The position numbers and the translations under genes are program-made. This document shows positions 6,848-15,949 of a stretch of DNA of 64,000 nt, in pieces. The number at the start of each line of letters is the position of its first letter. Within the stretch, counting starts at the first letter, position 1. The notes beneath the pieces were generated by a model, which made no database searches, was not told where the DNA came from, and saw only the letters and a program-made list of their open reading frames with translations. The DNA is from Pseudomonas lurida (GTDB lineage Bacteria; Pseudomonadota; Gammaproteobacteria; Pseudomonadales; Pseudomonadaceae), in contig NZ_JAAMRE010000010.1 in the NCBI RefSeq assembly GCF_013522705.1, positions 62,001 to 126,000 of the forward strand. Direction: 5' to 3'.

Positions 6848-8986
6848 TTAAACTTTGAACTGATCCATGAGCTTCATCTGCTGGCTGGCCAATGCATTGA
6901 GCTGGCTGCTGATGGCCGCCGATTCGGTCGCCTGGCCGGTGAGGGTTTCGGTCACGGTGCGGATCGCCGAGACGTTGCGGTTGACCTCTTCGGCCACAGC
7001 GCTTTGCTGCTCGGCGGCGCTGGCGATCTGCAGGTTCATGTCGCTGATCACCGTGACCGCGTCGCTGATCTTGCCCAGGGCCTGTACGGCCTGATGGATC
7101 TGCCCGGCGTTGTTCTGGGCCTGGTTTTGGCTGGAATGCATGGTCGCCACCACGCCACGGGTGCCGCTCTGGATACGTTCGATCACCTGGCGAATCTCCT
7201 CCACCGAGTCCTGGGTGCGCTTGGCCAGGTTACGGACTTCGTCGGCGACGACCGCGAAACCACGGCCGCTTTCCCCTGCACGTGCCGCTTCGATTGCCGC
7301 GTTCAACGCCAGCAGGTTGGTCTGCTCTGCAATGCTGCGGATCACCTCCAGCACTGAGCCGATCTGCTCGCTGTTGACCGCCAGCGCTTCGACTTCACCC
7401 ACCGCCTTGCTGACTTCGTCGGCCAGGGTGGTGATGTCGCGGGTGCTCTTCTCGATAATCTGCATGCCTTCACGCGCCGACTGGTCGGCACCGCGCGCCG
7501 CGCTGGCGGCATTGGAGGCACTGTTGGCGACGTCGTGGGCCGTGGCACTCATCTCGTTGGAAGCGGTGGCCACCTGGTCGATTTCGCGGAACTGCACCTG
7601 CATGCCTTCGCTGGTCTGGCGGGCGATGGCCGACGACTGGTCCGCCGTGCCACGGGCTTCGGTGATGCTTTGCTTGATCTGCGCGATGGTCGGCTGCAGC
7701 TTGTCGAGGAAGCGGTTGAACCAGTTCACCAGCTCGCCCAGTTCGTCCTTCTTGGCGTAGGCCAGGCGCTGGGTAAGGTCGCCTTCACCGCTGGCGATGT
7801 TCTTGAGCATGGCCGCCACGCTGTTGATCGGACGGGTTACGCCGGTGGCGGTGAGCCAGATCAGCAGCAGGCCGAGCAAGCCGGCTGCGGCCGCTACCAG
7901 CAGCGCCTTGATCGTGCCGCTGGCCTGGGCTTCGTCGAGCACCGCCTGGAGCTTGACGTTATCGGCGAGCATCACGCTTTTGGGGAGCTTGATCACCACA
8001 CCCCACGGCTTGGCATCTGCAAGTGGCTTGACCGGGTACACGGCGCGAATGGTATCGCCCTGTTCGCGGATCATGCGGTTGTCACTTGCCAGCAATTGCA
8101 CGATTTCCTTGCCTTCTTCGCCAAGGGTATCGATCAGGTTCTTGCCGACCCTGGCCGGTTCGCCGCTGTAGGCGGCAATCAGGCCGGTGCTGGAAAGAAT
8201 CTCCAGGTGCGCCGCGCCATTGAACAGGTCTTTCTGTGCGGCGTCGGTGGTCGCTTGCAGGGCCGTCAGGGCAATGTCCACACCGACGACGCCGATCAGT
8301 TTGCCCTCCACGATCAGCGGCGAGGCGATGGTGGTCATCAGTACCTTTTGGCCTCCCACCGTATCTTCATACGGGTCCAGCAGGCAGGTGCTGCGGGTGT
8401 CTCGTGGGCAGGTATACCAAATGTTGTAGGGCGTCCCGCTGAGGGTGAGGGTGGTCTTGTTCAGGTCCTCTTCGACCATCACGGTGTTCAGGCCTTCGCC
8501 GCCGGCACGGCTCCAATAGCTGGAGAAGCGCCCTTTTTCATTGGACGCGCGCGCCTTGTCGTCGAGGAATTCGCTGTCCTTGCCATCCAGGGCGTTGGGT
8601 TCGAATGACAGCCAGAAACCCAGCACCTTGCTGTTGCGATCGAACGTGGTTTTCAGGCTCTGGTTGATGTCCTCGCGCAGTGCGCCGGCTTCCAGGCCAC
8701 GTTTGCTGGCCTGGATGCGCAGGTCTTTGATCTGGTCGGACAGCGCGGTCAGCGCCAACAGGCTGTCGCCGAATGTTTTCTGCAACTGCACCGCCTGTTC
8801 GGCGGCCTTGGCCTGCAGCAACTGTTCAACGCCGTCGGTGAGCATGCGCGAGCTTGAATCGCTGACCAACTGATCATTCTGGTTGGTGTTGTAGATGTTG
8901 ATGCCGACCACCAGCGCTATCACCCCTAACAGGCAGAGCCCGGACAGCAGCACGATTTTCAAGCGGATAGAGAGGGTGTCGAACAT
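6848..8986 (-). CDS. methyl-accepting chemotaxis protein with a large periplasmic dCACHE-like domain
   Basis: A 712-residue chemoreceptor using the Met at 8986, so that the protein begins [10 protein letters not shown] directly before the first membrane segment (about residues 11-30). The periplasmic part runs to about 385 and looks like a double CACHE domain ([17 protein letters not shown] block). It lacks the YDPR.RPWY amino-acid motif and holds an unusual pair of cysteines (YTCPRD and STCLLDPY, about 191-205). A second membrane helix (about 390-412) precedes HAMP, then the MCP signalling domain with the hairpin tip sequence [19 protein letters not shown]. It signals to the CheA array. The ligand is unknown. 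The coding region stands alone between a REPIN and a DUF454 gene. Confidence 0.88.
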   Translation of the reverse strand: MFDTLSIRLKIVLLSGLCLLGVIALVVGINIYNTNQNDQLVSDSSSRMLTDGVEQLLQAKAAEQAVQLQKTFGDSLLALTALSDQIKDLRIQASKRGLEAGALREDINQSLKTTFDRNSKVLGFWLSFEPNALDGKDSEFLDDKARASNEKGRFSSYWSRAGGEGLNTVMVEEDLNKTTLTLSGTPYNIWYTCPRDTRSTCLLDPYEDTVGGQKVLMTTIASPLIVEGKLIGVVGVDIALTALQATTDAAQKDLFNGAAHLEILSSTGLIAAYSGEPARVGKNLIDTLGEEGKEIVQLLASDNRMIREQGDTIRAVYPVKPLADAKPWGVVIKLPKSVMLADNVKLQAVLDEAQASGTIKALLVAAAAGLLGLLLIWLTATGVTRPINSVAAMLKNIASGEGDLTQRLAYAKKDELGELVNWFNRFLDKLQPTIAQIKQSITEARGTADQSSAIARQTSEGMQVQFREIDQVATASNEMSATAHDVANSASNAASAARGADQSAREGMQIIEKSTRDITTLADEVSKAVGEVEALAVNSEQIGSVLEVIRSIAEQTNLLALNAAIEAARAGESGRGFAVVADEVRNLAKRTQDSVEEIRQVIERIQSGTRGVVATMHSSQNQAQNNAGQIHQAVQALGKISDAVTVISDMNLQIASAAEQQSAVAEEVNRNVSAIRTVTETLTGQATESAAISSQLNALASQQMKLMDQFKV

Positions 8987-9111
8987 AGGTTCACTCACGA
9001 ATGGACGTGTTGGGTGGGCAAGGCAGGGCCAAGTCCATTCAGCGCTATGTCTGGAACATCGGCGCAACGGGTCGATTCATGAGCAGCAGGCGATAAACGG
9101 TAGGAAAACAG

Positions 9112-9525
9112 CTACAGCCTTTGCTGTGCGGGCACTGCCAGCCGTTCAGGGCGTGACCAGATCCACAGATTGCCCAGGCCCATGCCGACGATTGCCAGGT
9201 AAACCGGCCAGCCATGGTCGAGCATGACCAGCATCAGGACGGCGCACAGCAGCATGCTCACCGTGGCGCTGACCTTGGCGCGCCGCGCGATGATCTTGCC
9301 ATTGCGCCAGTTGAACAGGATCGGTCCGAACAGGCGGTGGTTCTCCAGCCACGCGCTCAGGCGCGGTGAGCTTTTGGTGGCGGCCCAGGCGGCCAGCAGG
9401 ATGAATTCGGTGGTGGGCAACCCCGGCACCACAATCGCCACCAGCCCGATGCCCAGGCTGACGTAGGCCAGCAGGCCGAAGAGGAGCTGGGCGATTTTCG
9501 AGGTGGATTGGGTTTGGCGGGTCAT
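9112..9525 (-). CDS. DUF454 (YbaN-like) inner-membrane protein
   Basis: A 137-residue membrane protein of the DUF454/YbaN family. It has an N-terminal helix pair with the conserved GLAYVSLG-type and VPGLPTTEFILLAAW segments (about residues 18-48), a cytoplasmic W-x-N-x-R/K-I-I loop (LFNWRNGKI) and two further hydrophobic stretches near the end. I take the ATG at 9525; a longer version from 9573 would add 16 residues without family support. E. coli ybaN is small and uncharacterised. In pseudomonads this gene often sits next to heme genes, and here it lies 84 bases beyond the hemO 3' end across a REP, so it may share iron control. That link is an inference. Confidence 0.8.
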   Translation of the reverse strand: MTRQTQSTSKIAQLLFGLLAYVSLGIGLVAIVVPGLPTTEFILLAAWAATKSSPRLSAWLENHRLFGPILFNWRNGKIIARRAKVSATVSMLLCAVLMLVMLDHGWPVYLAIVGMGLGNLWIWSRPERLAVPAQQRL

Positions 9526-9560
9526 GGGGTATGCAACGTCAGGAACAAACCAATACAAAA

Positions 9561-9585
9561 GTGGAGGGGGCAAGCCCCTCCCGCA
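9561..9585. repeat. compact REP palindrome
   Basis: GTGGAGGGGGCAAGCCCCTCCCGC forms a short hairpin of the REP family between hemO and the DUF454 gene, on the transcript side downstream of hemO. Confidence 0.7.
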
Positions 9586-9609
9586 GTCGATTGCATTTCA
9601 AATCGGCGA

Positions 9610-10218
9610 TCAGGCCAGCTCAGGGGCGCTAGCGTACGCCTGTTCCAGCAAAACGGTGAAGCGCACAAACGCGTCAATCGCGCCTTTTTCCGCCGCGGCT
9701 TCTTCATCGGCGCTCAGGTGCAGTGCATCCAGGGTGCGAGTGAAGCTTTTCCAGCCTTCGGCACGTCCACCGGCTGGCTCAGCCAGGTGGCGGGCGCCGA
9801 AGGTTTCGCTCAGGCCCAGGCCCACGGCGCGTTTGATCAGGAACGCGGCGCCGAGTTTGGAACCCTCGGACACAAACAGCCAACCCAAGGCTTCGGCTTT
9901 GCTCGGGTGGCTCACCGCGCCGGCCACCGGCGCCGGCACGTCGGTCTCCAGGTCGGCGAGATCGAGCCGGGCGGCTTCGGCGCGGCAACGTTCGGCCAGG
10001 TCCGGCACCAGTTCGATCAGCTCGGGATCGGTGTACAGCGCCACCAGTTCCGATTGGAACAGGTACTGCGCCACCACAAAGCGTGCGAAGTTGGCCTGGT
10101 TTTCAAACGGCGCATGGGCCTTGACCAGTGCATCGAGCCTGGCGTGCGGGGCGTGGGTGATCTGGTTCAGGCGCTGGGAGCGCAGGCTTGGGCGTTCTGC
10201 GGTAGGGGAAGCGGTCAT
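9610..10218 (-). CDS. hemO: biliverdin-producing heme oxygenase
   Basis: A 202-residue heme oxygenase closely resembling P. aeruginosa HemO/PigA in its remembered features: LRSQRLN near residue 12, then P-H-x-RL (proximal His about 26), NFARFVVAQYLFQ (about 43-55), the distal-helix segment GWLFVSEGSKLGAAFL (about 112-127) and FGARHLAEP..GRA.GWKSF. It opens heme in the cytoplasm to release iron, giving biliverdin; the PigA type gives delta/beta isomers. It lies downstream of the HxuA-type receptor on the same strand, 134 bases away. A strong terminator lies between, so it probably has its own promoter. I could not find a good Fur box in the 80 bases before the start. Confidence 0.92.
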   Translation of the reverse strand: MTASPTAERPSLRSQRLNQITHAPHARLDALVKAHAPFENQANFARFVVAQYLFQSELVALYTDPELIELVPDLAERCRAEAARLDLADLETDVPAPVAGAVSHPSKAEALGWLFVSEGSKLGAAFLIKRAVGLGLSETFGARHLAEPAGGRAEGWKSFTRTLDALHLSADEEAAAEKGAIDAFVRFTVLLEQAYASAPELA

Positions 10219-10301
10219 GAAAAAGTCCTTGAGAGGGGAGCGCCTGGTTGCTCTTAAAGAGAGTGGTTATCAACTAGACGAACAAGAAGACGCAGCACAG
10301 T

Positions 10302-10343
10302 AAAAAATCCTCACCTCGTCACTGAAATTTCGGCGAGGTGAGG
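10302..10343 (-). terminator. terminator between hxuA and hemO
   Basis: A perfect 10-base stem, CCTCACCTCG (10309-10318) and CGAGGTGAGG (10334-10343), lies ten bases after the hxuA stop. Read on the minus strand it is followed by ATTTTTTA, so it ends the receptor transcript before hemO. Confidence 0.85.
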
Positions 10344-10352
10344 CTGGCGTGG

Positions 10353-12920
10353 TCAGATGTCCCAGATCACATTGATCGCCACGTTGCGGCCGGGCTGGGT
10401 CAGTCGGTCCAGGTTGGCCGGCGAGGTCACGCCGGCTTCACCGACGCCGTCGTAGCTGCGCACGTCGTCCCAGTTCCAGTACTTCTTGTCGGTAAGGTTG
10501 TAGAGGCCGCCGTTGATGGTCACGTCGCGGGTGACTTTGTAGAAGCCGGTCAGGTCGACGATCCCGAAGCCTGGCGTCTTGAATGGGCCACGGCTGGTGT
10601 TGCCGTCGGGGGCGAAAAAGGTGGTGCTGTCGACGCGGTCCTGTTTCTTCACCAGGGTCCAACTGACCAGCGCGCCATAGCGATCCTGGTCGTAGCCCAG
10701 GCCGAACACGCCTTTGAGCGGGTTGACGCTGTTGAGCGGCTCGCCGTTGTCGTCATTGCGGCCATGGGCGTAGCTGATAGCGCCTTGAGTGTAAAGACCG
10801 TGCGGCGCGCCCAGGGCATCCAGGTTCAGGCGGCCCTTGGCTTCCACGCCCTTGATGGTGGCGCGCTTGATGTTCTTGGCCTGGAAGGCTTCGACGGTGC
10901 TGCCGGCAACCACCGCGTCTTCATCGATGAAGTCGCGGTATTTGTTGTAAAACAGCGCGATGTCGAAGGAGCCCGCGTCGAACTGGCCGCGAATCCCGGT
11001 CTCGATGCCTTTGCTGGTCTCTGGCTTGAGGTCGGGATTGGGCTCCACGGTGTAGCCCTGACCGAGGTTTTCGAAGCGGCCATACAGCGCTTTGGCCGAA
11101 GGCGTGCGGAAACCTTCGGCGTATTGGCCGAACCAGGTGTATTGCTCGGTCAAGGCATAGGTCAGGCCGAATTTCGGCGTGACGCGGTGCCAGGTTTTTT
11201 CTTTGTCGCTGTGATCGTAGAGCCGGTTCGGGTCCACGGTGTTGAGGAATTCCTCGGTCAATTTGGGCTTGAGCTGGGTGTAGTCGTAGCGAACGCTGGG
11301 CAGGAACGTCCACTTGTCCCAGGCGATCTGGTCCTGGGCGAACAGCGAGTAGGTGTTGATGGTCGGGTCCGGGAAGTCACTGGCCTTTTTCACACTGTCG
11401 CTGGGGGAAGGGCTGGGGGCGCCAATGGCCGTGCAGCCCGCGCCGACCGCCAGGCACGTGGCGGCACCTTCGCGGGAGCCGGTGACTTTCTGTTGTTTGA
11501 GCGTCGTGCCGTAAGTGACCTGGTGGTCGGTGGCGCCGAGGCTGAAAGCCTTATCCAGTTGTGCATCGAAGACCCACTGTTTTTCTTCATAGCGCGTTTC
11601 GCGGGTACGCAGGACGCGGCGTGATGGCTGGTAGATTTCCGCCGTGGTCTGGTCGGTCTTGGCGATCTGGTAGTTGAGGCTGGTCTTGATATGGTCGGCA
11701 ATCGGTGAGTCGAGGCCGAAGCGGTTTTCAAGGCCCAAGCGTTCCCGGGTAATGGTGTCGTTGCCCGAACGGGCGCGGTAGAAGTTGAAGCCTCGGCCGC
11801 CGGTGAAAGGGCCGCCTACCGCGCTCTTCAGGTTAACGTCGCGATCATCTTTGTATTTTTCATAGGTCAATCCCAGGCGGTTATCGTCGCCGTAGTTCCA
11901 CCCGAGCTTGGCCAGCACGTTGGTGGTGCGTGCGTCTTCCGGGTTGGCGCCGGTGCGGGCCAGGCCGGTGGCGTTGTTGCCGTCGTAGGATTCGGTTGCA
12001 TGGCCGTTGCGCTGGCTCAGATGCAGCAGGCCATCGACGTCCGCCACGCGGCCGGCGAAGGTGCCCGAGGTCAGCCAGCTGTCGTCGGCGGAGCTGTAGC
12101 CGATCTTCAGGCGCGCGCCGACATCCTGGCCGGGCTTGATGATGTCGTCCGGGTCGAGGGTGAAATAGCTCACGGCGCCACCGATGGCGCTGCTGCCGTA
12201 CAGGGCCGAGGCCGGACCGCGCAGAATCTCCACGCGCTTGACGATTTCGGGGTCGACGTAGTTGCGCCGGGTTTTGGCGTAGGGGCCGTTGAAGAAGTTG
12301 TCCGGTACTTCCACACCGTCCACCTGGGTGAGGATGCGGTCGCCGTCGATGCCACGGATATTGAAACCGGCGTTGCCCGAACGGCTGCCGGCACCGCTCA
12401 CCGAGACGCCGGGTTCGTAGCGGGCCAGGTCGCGGATAGTGTTCACGTTCTGGCGGTCGAGTGCTTCGCGGTCGTGCACGCTGACGGTGCTTGGTACGCT
12501 GCTGATGTCCTGCGCGTTACGGGTAGCGCTGATGGTCACTTGCTGCAGGTTGAGCGTGCTGCCGGCGGCGCGTGGCTCCAGGACGATGTTATTGCTGCCC
12601 AGTTTGCGATAGGTCAGGTTGGTCCCCACCAACAGCCGGTCCAGGGCTTTTTCCGCTGCCATGGGGCCGCGCGCGCCAGGAGAGGACACGCCCTGGCCGA
12701 GTTCCGCCGGCAGGCCGACCTGCCAGCCGGTCACCGCGGTAAACGCGTTGAGAGCCGAAACCAGCGGCTGCTGTTCGATGCTGAATTGATAATTGCCGTA
12801 GCTGCGCGGCGCCGGTTCAGCGGCCGTGGCGCTGGCAACCGGCAGGCCGGCCAGCAGGATGGCGGCGGTGAGCAAGGACAGAACGGGCGAAGAAGACCGG
12901 CGGTTGAAACAAGAGGACAT
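10353..12920 (-). CDS. hxuA: TonB-dependent heme/hemoprotein receptor with signalling domain
   Basis: An 855-residue outer-membrane transporter. A signal peptide ends near ASATAAEP (about residue 35). It is followed by a secretin/TonB short N-terminal (STN) signalling domain (about 40-115), the plug (about 135-240) with GIDGDRILTQVDGVEVPD and RGPASALYG, and a 22-strand barrel ending in the aromatic-rich NVIWDI. The barrel has FRTPSAKALYGRF and, further on, NPDLKPETSKGIETG, which correspond to the FRAP/NPNL region of heme receptors. The STN domain plus the upstream sigma/anti-sigma pair marks cell-surface signalling: heme binding outside releases HxuI. GGAG is eight bases before the ATG. A Fur-box-like site lies 100 bases upstream. 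The assignment to HxuA rests on locus order hxuI-hxuR-hxuA. Confidence 0.88.
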   Translation of the reverse strand: MSSCFNRRSSSPVLSLLTAAILLAGLPVASATAAEPAPRSYGNYQFSIEQQPLVSALNAFTAVTGWQVGLPAELGQGVSSPGARGPMAAEKALDRLLVGTNLTYRKLGSNNIVLEPRAAGSTLNLQQVTISATRNAQDISSVPSTVSVHDREALDRQNVNTIRDLARYEPGVSVSGAGSRSGNAGFNIRGIDGDRILTQVDGVEVPDNFFNGPYAKTRRNYVDPEIVKRVEILRGPASALYGSSAIGGAVSYFTLDPDDIIKPGQDVGARLKIGYSSADDSWLTSGTFAGRVADVDGLLHLSQRNGHATESYDGNNATGLARTGANPEDARTTNVLAKLGWNYGDDNRLGLTYEKYKDDRDVNLKSAVGGPFTGGRGFNFYRARSGNDTITRERLGLENRFGLDSPIADHIKTSLNYQIAKTDQTTAEIYQPSRRVLRTRETRYEEKQWVFDAQLDKAFSLGATDHQVTYGTTLKQQKVTGSREGAATCLAVGAGCTAIGAPSPSPSDSVKKASDFPDPTINTYSLFAQDQIAWDKWTFLPSVRYDYTQLKPKLTEEFLNTVDPNRLYDHSDKEKTWHRVTPKFGLTYALTEQYTWFGQYAEGFRTPSAKALYGRFENLGQGYTVEPNPDLKPETSKGIETGIRGQFDAGSFDIALFYNKYRDFIDEDAVVAGSTVEAFQAKNIKRATIKGVEAKGRLNLDALGAPHGLYTQGAISYAHGRNDDNGEPLNSVNPLKGVFGLGYDQDRYGALVSWTLVKKQDRVDSTTFFAPDGNTSRGPFKTPGFGIVDLTGFYKVTRDVTINGGLYNLTDKKYWNWDDVRSYDGVGEAGVTSPANLDRLTQPGRNVAINVIWDI

Positions 12921-13019
12921 CGAGAGCGCTCCGGGGTACGAATCTTATAGTTGCGAACCTTTCCAAATAGGAATCAGTTGCATTGGCTAAGACGAGACGT
13001 ACCACCGCAGACTATCGAG

Positions 13020-13034
13020 TAAAAATTATTCTCA
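13020..13034. promoter_or_regulatory. Fur box upstream of hxuA
   Basis: Minus-strand TGAGAATAATTTTTA matches the 7-1-7 Fur consensus TGATAATNATTATCA at 11 of 14 informative positions. It lies directly after the hxuR stop and about 100 bases before hxuA, so the receptor can be controlled by iron independently of the sigma gene promoter. Confidence 0.6.
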
Positions 13035-13035
13035 T

Positions 13036-14004
13036 TTAGTTGAGGATCACCAGCGCCGGGTATTCCGAAAGCTTGGCCGACGTGAGGTGGGCCAGCGAGC
13101 GCACCACGTCCAGCGGCTGGTCGAGGCGATAGTTGCCGGTGACGGCGACCCTGGCGAGCTGCTCATTGGTGTTGACGATCCAGCCGGGATAATAGCGGCG
13201 TAGTTCGGCGAGCACCTGGCTCATCGGGCAGTTTTCGAAAATCAGCCGGCCCTGCACCCAGGCCAGGTCTTTGTTGATGTCCAGTTTGCCCGGCTGACCG
13301 AAGCCCTGGGGGCCGATGCGGATACTTTGCCCGGCGCTCAGGCGTACCCGGGCATCGTCGAAGGTATTGCTCAGGTCCACGTCGCCGCGCTGCACCTGCA
13401 CTTGCGCCTCGCCATCGAGGTAACGCACGGCGAACGCGGTGTCGCGCACGCTGGCACGCACCGGGCCGGCGTCGATTTCCAGCGGCAGGCCACGGTTGGC
13501 GGCCACGTCGAAAAACGCTTCGCCCTGGTACAGGCGCGCGATTCGCTGCTGGTCCTGGATGCGGCTGGAAAACGCCGAATTGGTGTTGAGCAACACGTTG
13601 GCACCCTCGTCCAGTTGCAGGCGCTGACGTTCGCCGACCACGGTGAGGTGGTCGGCTTGCAGGCGCACGGGCAGGTTGCTGAAACTGCACAGCCCGATCA
13701 CCAGCAAGGCGGCGGTGGCCAGCGGTTTCCAGTGTGGCCGAATACGGCGCCAGACACTCGGCCCTCGTGGCGCCGCCAGGGCTACGGCGGCGCTGTGCAC
13801 CGGCGCGCCACCCCAAGCGGCCTGGGCTTTTTCGAAGGCCTGGCGATGGGCCGGATCGCAGGCCAGCCAGGCTTGGAATTCAGCCTGCTGGCCAGGTTGC
13901 GGGCACTGCAGGGCGATCAGCCAATCGAGAGCCTGGTCCATCGCCGGGTCTTGCAGCACCTCATGCGCCAACGCAAGGGGGCGCACGTTATTCGGGTCCG
14001 TCAC
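13036..14004 (-). CDS. hxuR: FecR-type anti-sigma factor of the heme signalling system
   Basis: A 322-residue inner-membrane regulator. The N-terminal cytoplasmic DUF4880 anti-sigma domain carries the WLIALQCP..FQAWLACDPAHRQAF pattern (about residues 28-57). One membrane segment follows (about 94-110), then the periplasmic FecR domain (about 120-215) and a C-terminal secretin/TonB-like part (FENCPMSQVLAELRRYYPG, about 255-273) that contacts the STN domain of the receptor. It holds the ECF sigma factor until the loaded receptor signals through TonB. It lies 74 bases after hxuI and 115 bases before hxuA on the same strand. The length and domain order are normal, with no truncation. Confidence 0.88.
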   Translation of the reverse strand: MTDPNNVRPLALAHEVLQDPAMDQALDWLIALQCPQPGQQAEFQAWLACDPAHRQAFEKAQAAWGGAPVHSAAVALAAPRGPSVWRRIRPHWKPLATAALLVIGLCSFSNLPVRLQADHLTVVGERQRLQLDEGANVLLNTNSAFSSRIQDQQRIARLYQGEAFFDVAANRGLPLEIDAGPVRASVRDTAFAVRYLDGEAQVQVQRGDVDLSNTFDDARVRLSAGQSIRIGPQGFGQPGKLDINKDLAWVQGRLIFENCPMSQVLAELRRYYPGWIVNTNEQLARVAVTGNYRLDQPLDVVRSLAHLTSAKLSEYPALVILN

Positions 14005-14078
14005 GGTGTTCCTCGGGTCTTCGCCACGTTTTATTCATTTTTCCTACGGTTTGCGTCGACGCTTCTGTGGGATGCAGC

Positions 14079-14597
14079 TTAAGACTGATCCAACCGTTCG
14101 GCCACACCTACGCAGATCGCCATGATCAATTTCAGTTCCTTCTGCACCGTACTCAACGACACCCCCAGTTGGTCGGCAATCTCCTGGTAACTGCAGCCGT
14201 GCAGGCGGCTGAGGATGAATATCCGCTGCTGGCGGACGCTCAACTGACCCAGGCTGACGCTCAAATGCTCCAGCAGTTGCTCGGCCTGGGTCGCGTCTTC
14301 GGGGGTAGTGATCGGCGCGGCAACGCTTTGCAGGATTTGCAGCGGTACGTCTTCCAGCAGGGTGCGCGCCTGGATCTTGCGCGCGCGCAGGTGATCCAGC
14401 GCCAGATTGCGCGCCGTCTGATAGACGAAAGGTTCCAGATGATCGATCGGCCGCTCGCTCAGGGCCCGGGTCACGCGCAGGTAGGTTTCCTGCAGAAGGT
14501 CTTCGGCGGTGCTGTGGTTATGCACCATCCGTTGCAGGGTGCGCAGCAGGATCGCCCGTTGAGTGAGAAAAACATGGTTGAAGCGAGATTGGCTCAC
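14079..14597 (-). CDS. hxuI: ECF sigma factor of the heme signalling system
   Basis: A 172-residue FecI-like sigma-70 family protein. Region 2 is seen as TAEDLLQETYLRVTRA (about residues 30-45) with FVYQTARNLALDHLRARK after it, and region 4 as LSVRQQRIFILSRLHGCSYQEIADQLGVSLSTVQKEL, a helix-turn-helix. It should direct transcription of hxuA when the receptor is occupied by heme or hemoprotein. It is the first gene of a sigma/anti-sigma/receptor set, and an excellent Fur box lies 28 bases upstream of its ATG. Expression thus needs low iron and activity needs the ligand. Which Pseudomonas ECF group it belongs to is inferred from the heme-type receptor and the linked hemO. Confidence 0.88.
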   Translation of the reverse strand: MSQSRFNHVFLTQRAILLRTLQRMVHNHSTAEDLLQETYLRVTRALSERPIDHLEPFVYQTARNLALDHLRARKIQARTLLEDVPLQILQSVAAPITTPEDATQAEQLLEHLSVSLGQLSVRQQRIFILSRLHGCSYQEIADQLGVSLSTVQKELKLIMAICVGVAERLDQS

Positions 14598-14624
14598 AGT
14601 GATACCAGACCGATAGGCAGTTAA

Positions 14625-14639
14625 TGATAATGCTTATCA
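14625..14639. promoter_or_regulatory. Fur box upstream of hxuI
   Basis: TGATAATGCTTATCA matches the 7-1-7 consensus TGATAATNATTATCA at 13 of 14 informative positions and lies 28 bases before the hxuI start codon, overlapping the expected promoter. Confidence 0.85.
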
Positions 14640-14689
14640 TCAACGCAAATGGCAAGTGGCTATTCTGTTCTGCGCTACACCAAAACCAC

Positions 14690-14718
14690 AGTGGGAGGAG
14701 GCAACCCCCCTCCCACGC
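14690..14718. repeat. REP-like hairpin between hxuI promoter and gap 3' end
   Basis: GTGGGAGGAGGCAACCCCCCTCCCAC, a diverged REP palindrome whose arms GTGGGAGG and CCTCCCAC pair perfectly. It begins nine bases beyond the gap stop codon and may stop gap transcription from entering the hxuI region. Confidence 0.7.
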
Positions 14719-14726
14719 AAACTAAA

Positions 14727-15728
14727 TTATTCGGCGTTGCAGAGTGCCAGGCAGTTATCCAGCATTCGGTTGGAGAAGCCCCACTCGTTGTCGTACCAGG
14801 CGAGCACTTTCAGCAATTTACCGCTGACCTTGGTGTGATTGGCGTCGAAGATCGACGACAGCGGGTTGTGGTTGAAGTCGCTGGAAACCAGCGGCAGGGT
14901 GTTGTAGCCGAGAATTTTGGAGTGCTGGCTGGCGTCCTTGAGCAGCGCGTTGACTTGCTCGGCCGTGGCTTCTTTCTTCAGTTGCACGGTGAGGTCCACC
15001 AGGGACACGTTGATCACCGGCACCCGCACGGCCATGCCGGTCAGTTTGCCCGCCAGTTCCGGCAGCACCAGGCCGACCGCTTCGGCGGCGCCGGTCTTGC
15101 TCGGGATCATGTTCTGGGTGGCCGAACGCGCGCGGTACGGGTCGGTGTGGTACACGTCGGTCAGGTTCTGGTCGTTGGTGTAGGCGTGGATTGTGGTCAT
15201 CAAGCCGCTTTCGATGCCCAGTTCACGGTGCAGCACCTGGGCCACCGGCGCCAGGCAGTTGGTGGTGCACGAGGCGTTGGAGATGATCTGATGGGATTGA
15301 CGCAGGATGTCATGGTTAACGCCGTAGACCACGGTGGCGTCTGCGCCCTTGGCGGGGGCGGAGATGATCACTTTGCGCGCGCCGGCAGTGATATGGGCGG
15401 CGGCCTTGGCGCGATCGGTGAACAGGCCAGTGCATTCAAACACCACGTCGATGTTCAGCGCGGCCCACGGCAGTTCGGCCGGGTTGCGAATGGCACTCAC
15501 GGCAATCCGGTCGCCATTGACGGTCAGGCTTTCCTGATCGTGGGCAACCTCTGCATCGAAAGTACCGTGTACGGTGTCGAATTTGAGCAAGTGGGCATTG
15601 ATCGAACTGTCGCCCAGATCATTGATGGCGACGATCTGCAAATCCTGGCGGTAGCCTTGGGTATACAGTGCGCGCAGGACATTACGGCCGATACGGCCAA
15701 AACCATTGATTGCGATACGAAGAGTCAT
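14727..15728 (-). CDS. gap: glyceraldehyde-3-phosphate dehydrogenase, type I
   Basis: A 333-residue cytoplasmic NAD(P)-dependent GAPDH that oxidises glyceraldehyde-3-phosphate in the lower Entner-Doudoroff pathway. The N-terminal Rossmann motif [10 protein letters not shown] is at residues 7-16. The catalytic Cys lies in SNASCTTNC (about 150-158), and the C-terminal [12 protein letters not shown] block is intact. It diverges from edd across 221 bases that contain two HexR boxes, the arrangement known from P. putida and P. aeruginosa, where HexR represses gap-1, edd-glk-gltR and zwf until 2-keto-3-deoxy-6-phosphogluconate releases it. No defects are seen. Confidence 0.95.
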   Translation of the reverse strand: MTLRIAINGFGRIGRNVLRALYTQGYRQDLQIVAINDLGDSSINAHLLKFDTVHGTFDAEVAHDQESLTVNGDRIAVSAIRNPAELPWAALNIDVVFECTGLFTDRAKAAAHITAGARKVIISAPAKGADATVVYGVNHDILRQSHQIISNASCTTNCLAPVAQVLHRELGIESGLMTTIHAYTNDQNLTDVYHTDPYRARSATQNMIPSKTGAAEAVGLVLPELAGKLTGMAVRVPVINVSLVDLTVQLKKEATAEQVNALLKDASQHSKILGYNTLPLVSSDFNHNPLSSIFDANHTKVSGKLLKVLAWYDNEWGFSNRMLDNCLALCNAE

Positions 15729-15752
15729 TGGAGAGTGCCTGTCGTCGATTTG

Positions 15753-15767
15753 TTGTAAGAATTACAA
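15753..15767. promoter_or_regulatory. HexR operator 1 (gap side)
   Basis: Perfect TTGT-N7-ACAA (TTGTAAGAATTACAA), 25 bases before the gap start codon. It matches the HexR consensus TTGT-N7/8-ACAA defined in P. putida. Confidence 0.88.
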
Positions 15768-15814
15768 GATTATTCGCATAAAAATAGAAAACAAGCCTTT
15801 TTAGTGGCAATATT

Positions 15815-15829
15815 TTGTTCAATCTACAA
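15815..15829. promoter_or_regulatory. HexR operator 2 (edd side)
   Basis: A second perfect TTGT-N7-ACAA (TTGTTCAATCTACAA), 62 bases from the first centre to centre and 121 bases before the edd start codon, suited to control of the edd promoter. Confidence 0.88.
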
Positions 15830-15949
15830 CGAGTGACCTGAATCAACTGGTCCGATGATCCAAACGACACCCTGCCATCCCATGCGCTGCGGGCGTTTGA
15901 TCAGCATAGACACTCAGGTCGCCACATCCGTTAGCCTGGAGTTCTACAC

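Noticed and set aside
10219..10300. Search for a Fur box directly before hemO.
   Set aside because: Only GGTTATCAAC-like fragments are present, below any reasonable match to the 7-1-7 consensus.
9503..10303. Two + strand frames of about 250 codons opposite hemO.
   Set aside because: They are Ser/Arg/Ala-rich shadows of a firm heme oxygenase gene.
10338..12950. Two long + strand frames opposite hxuA.
   Set aside because: They mirror the receptor codons and have no ribosome site or recognisable motifs.
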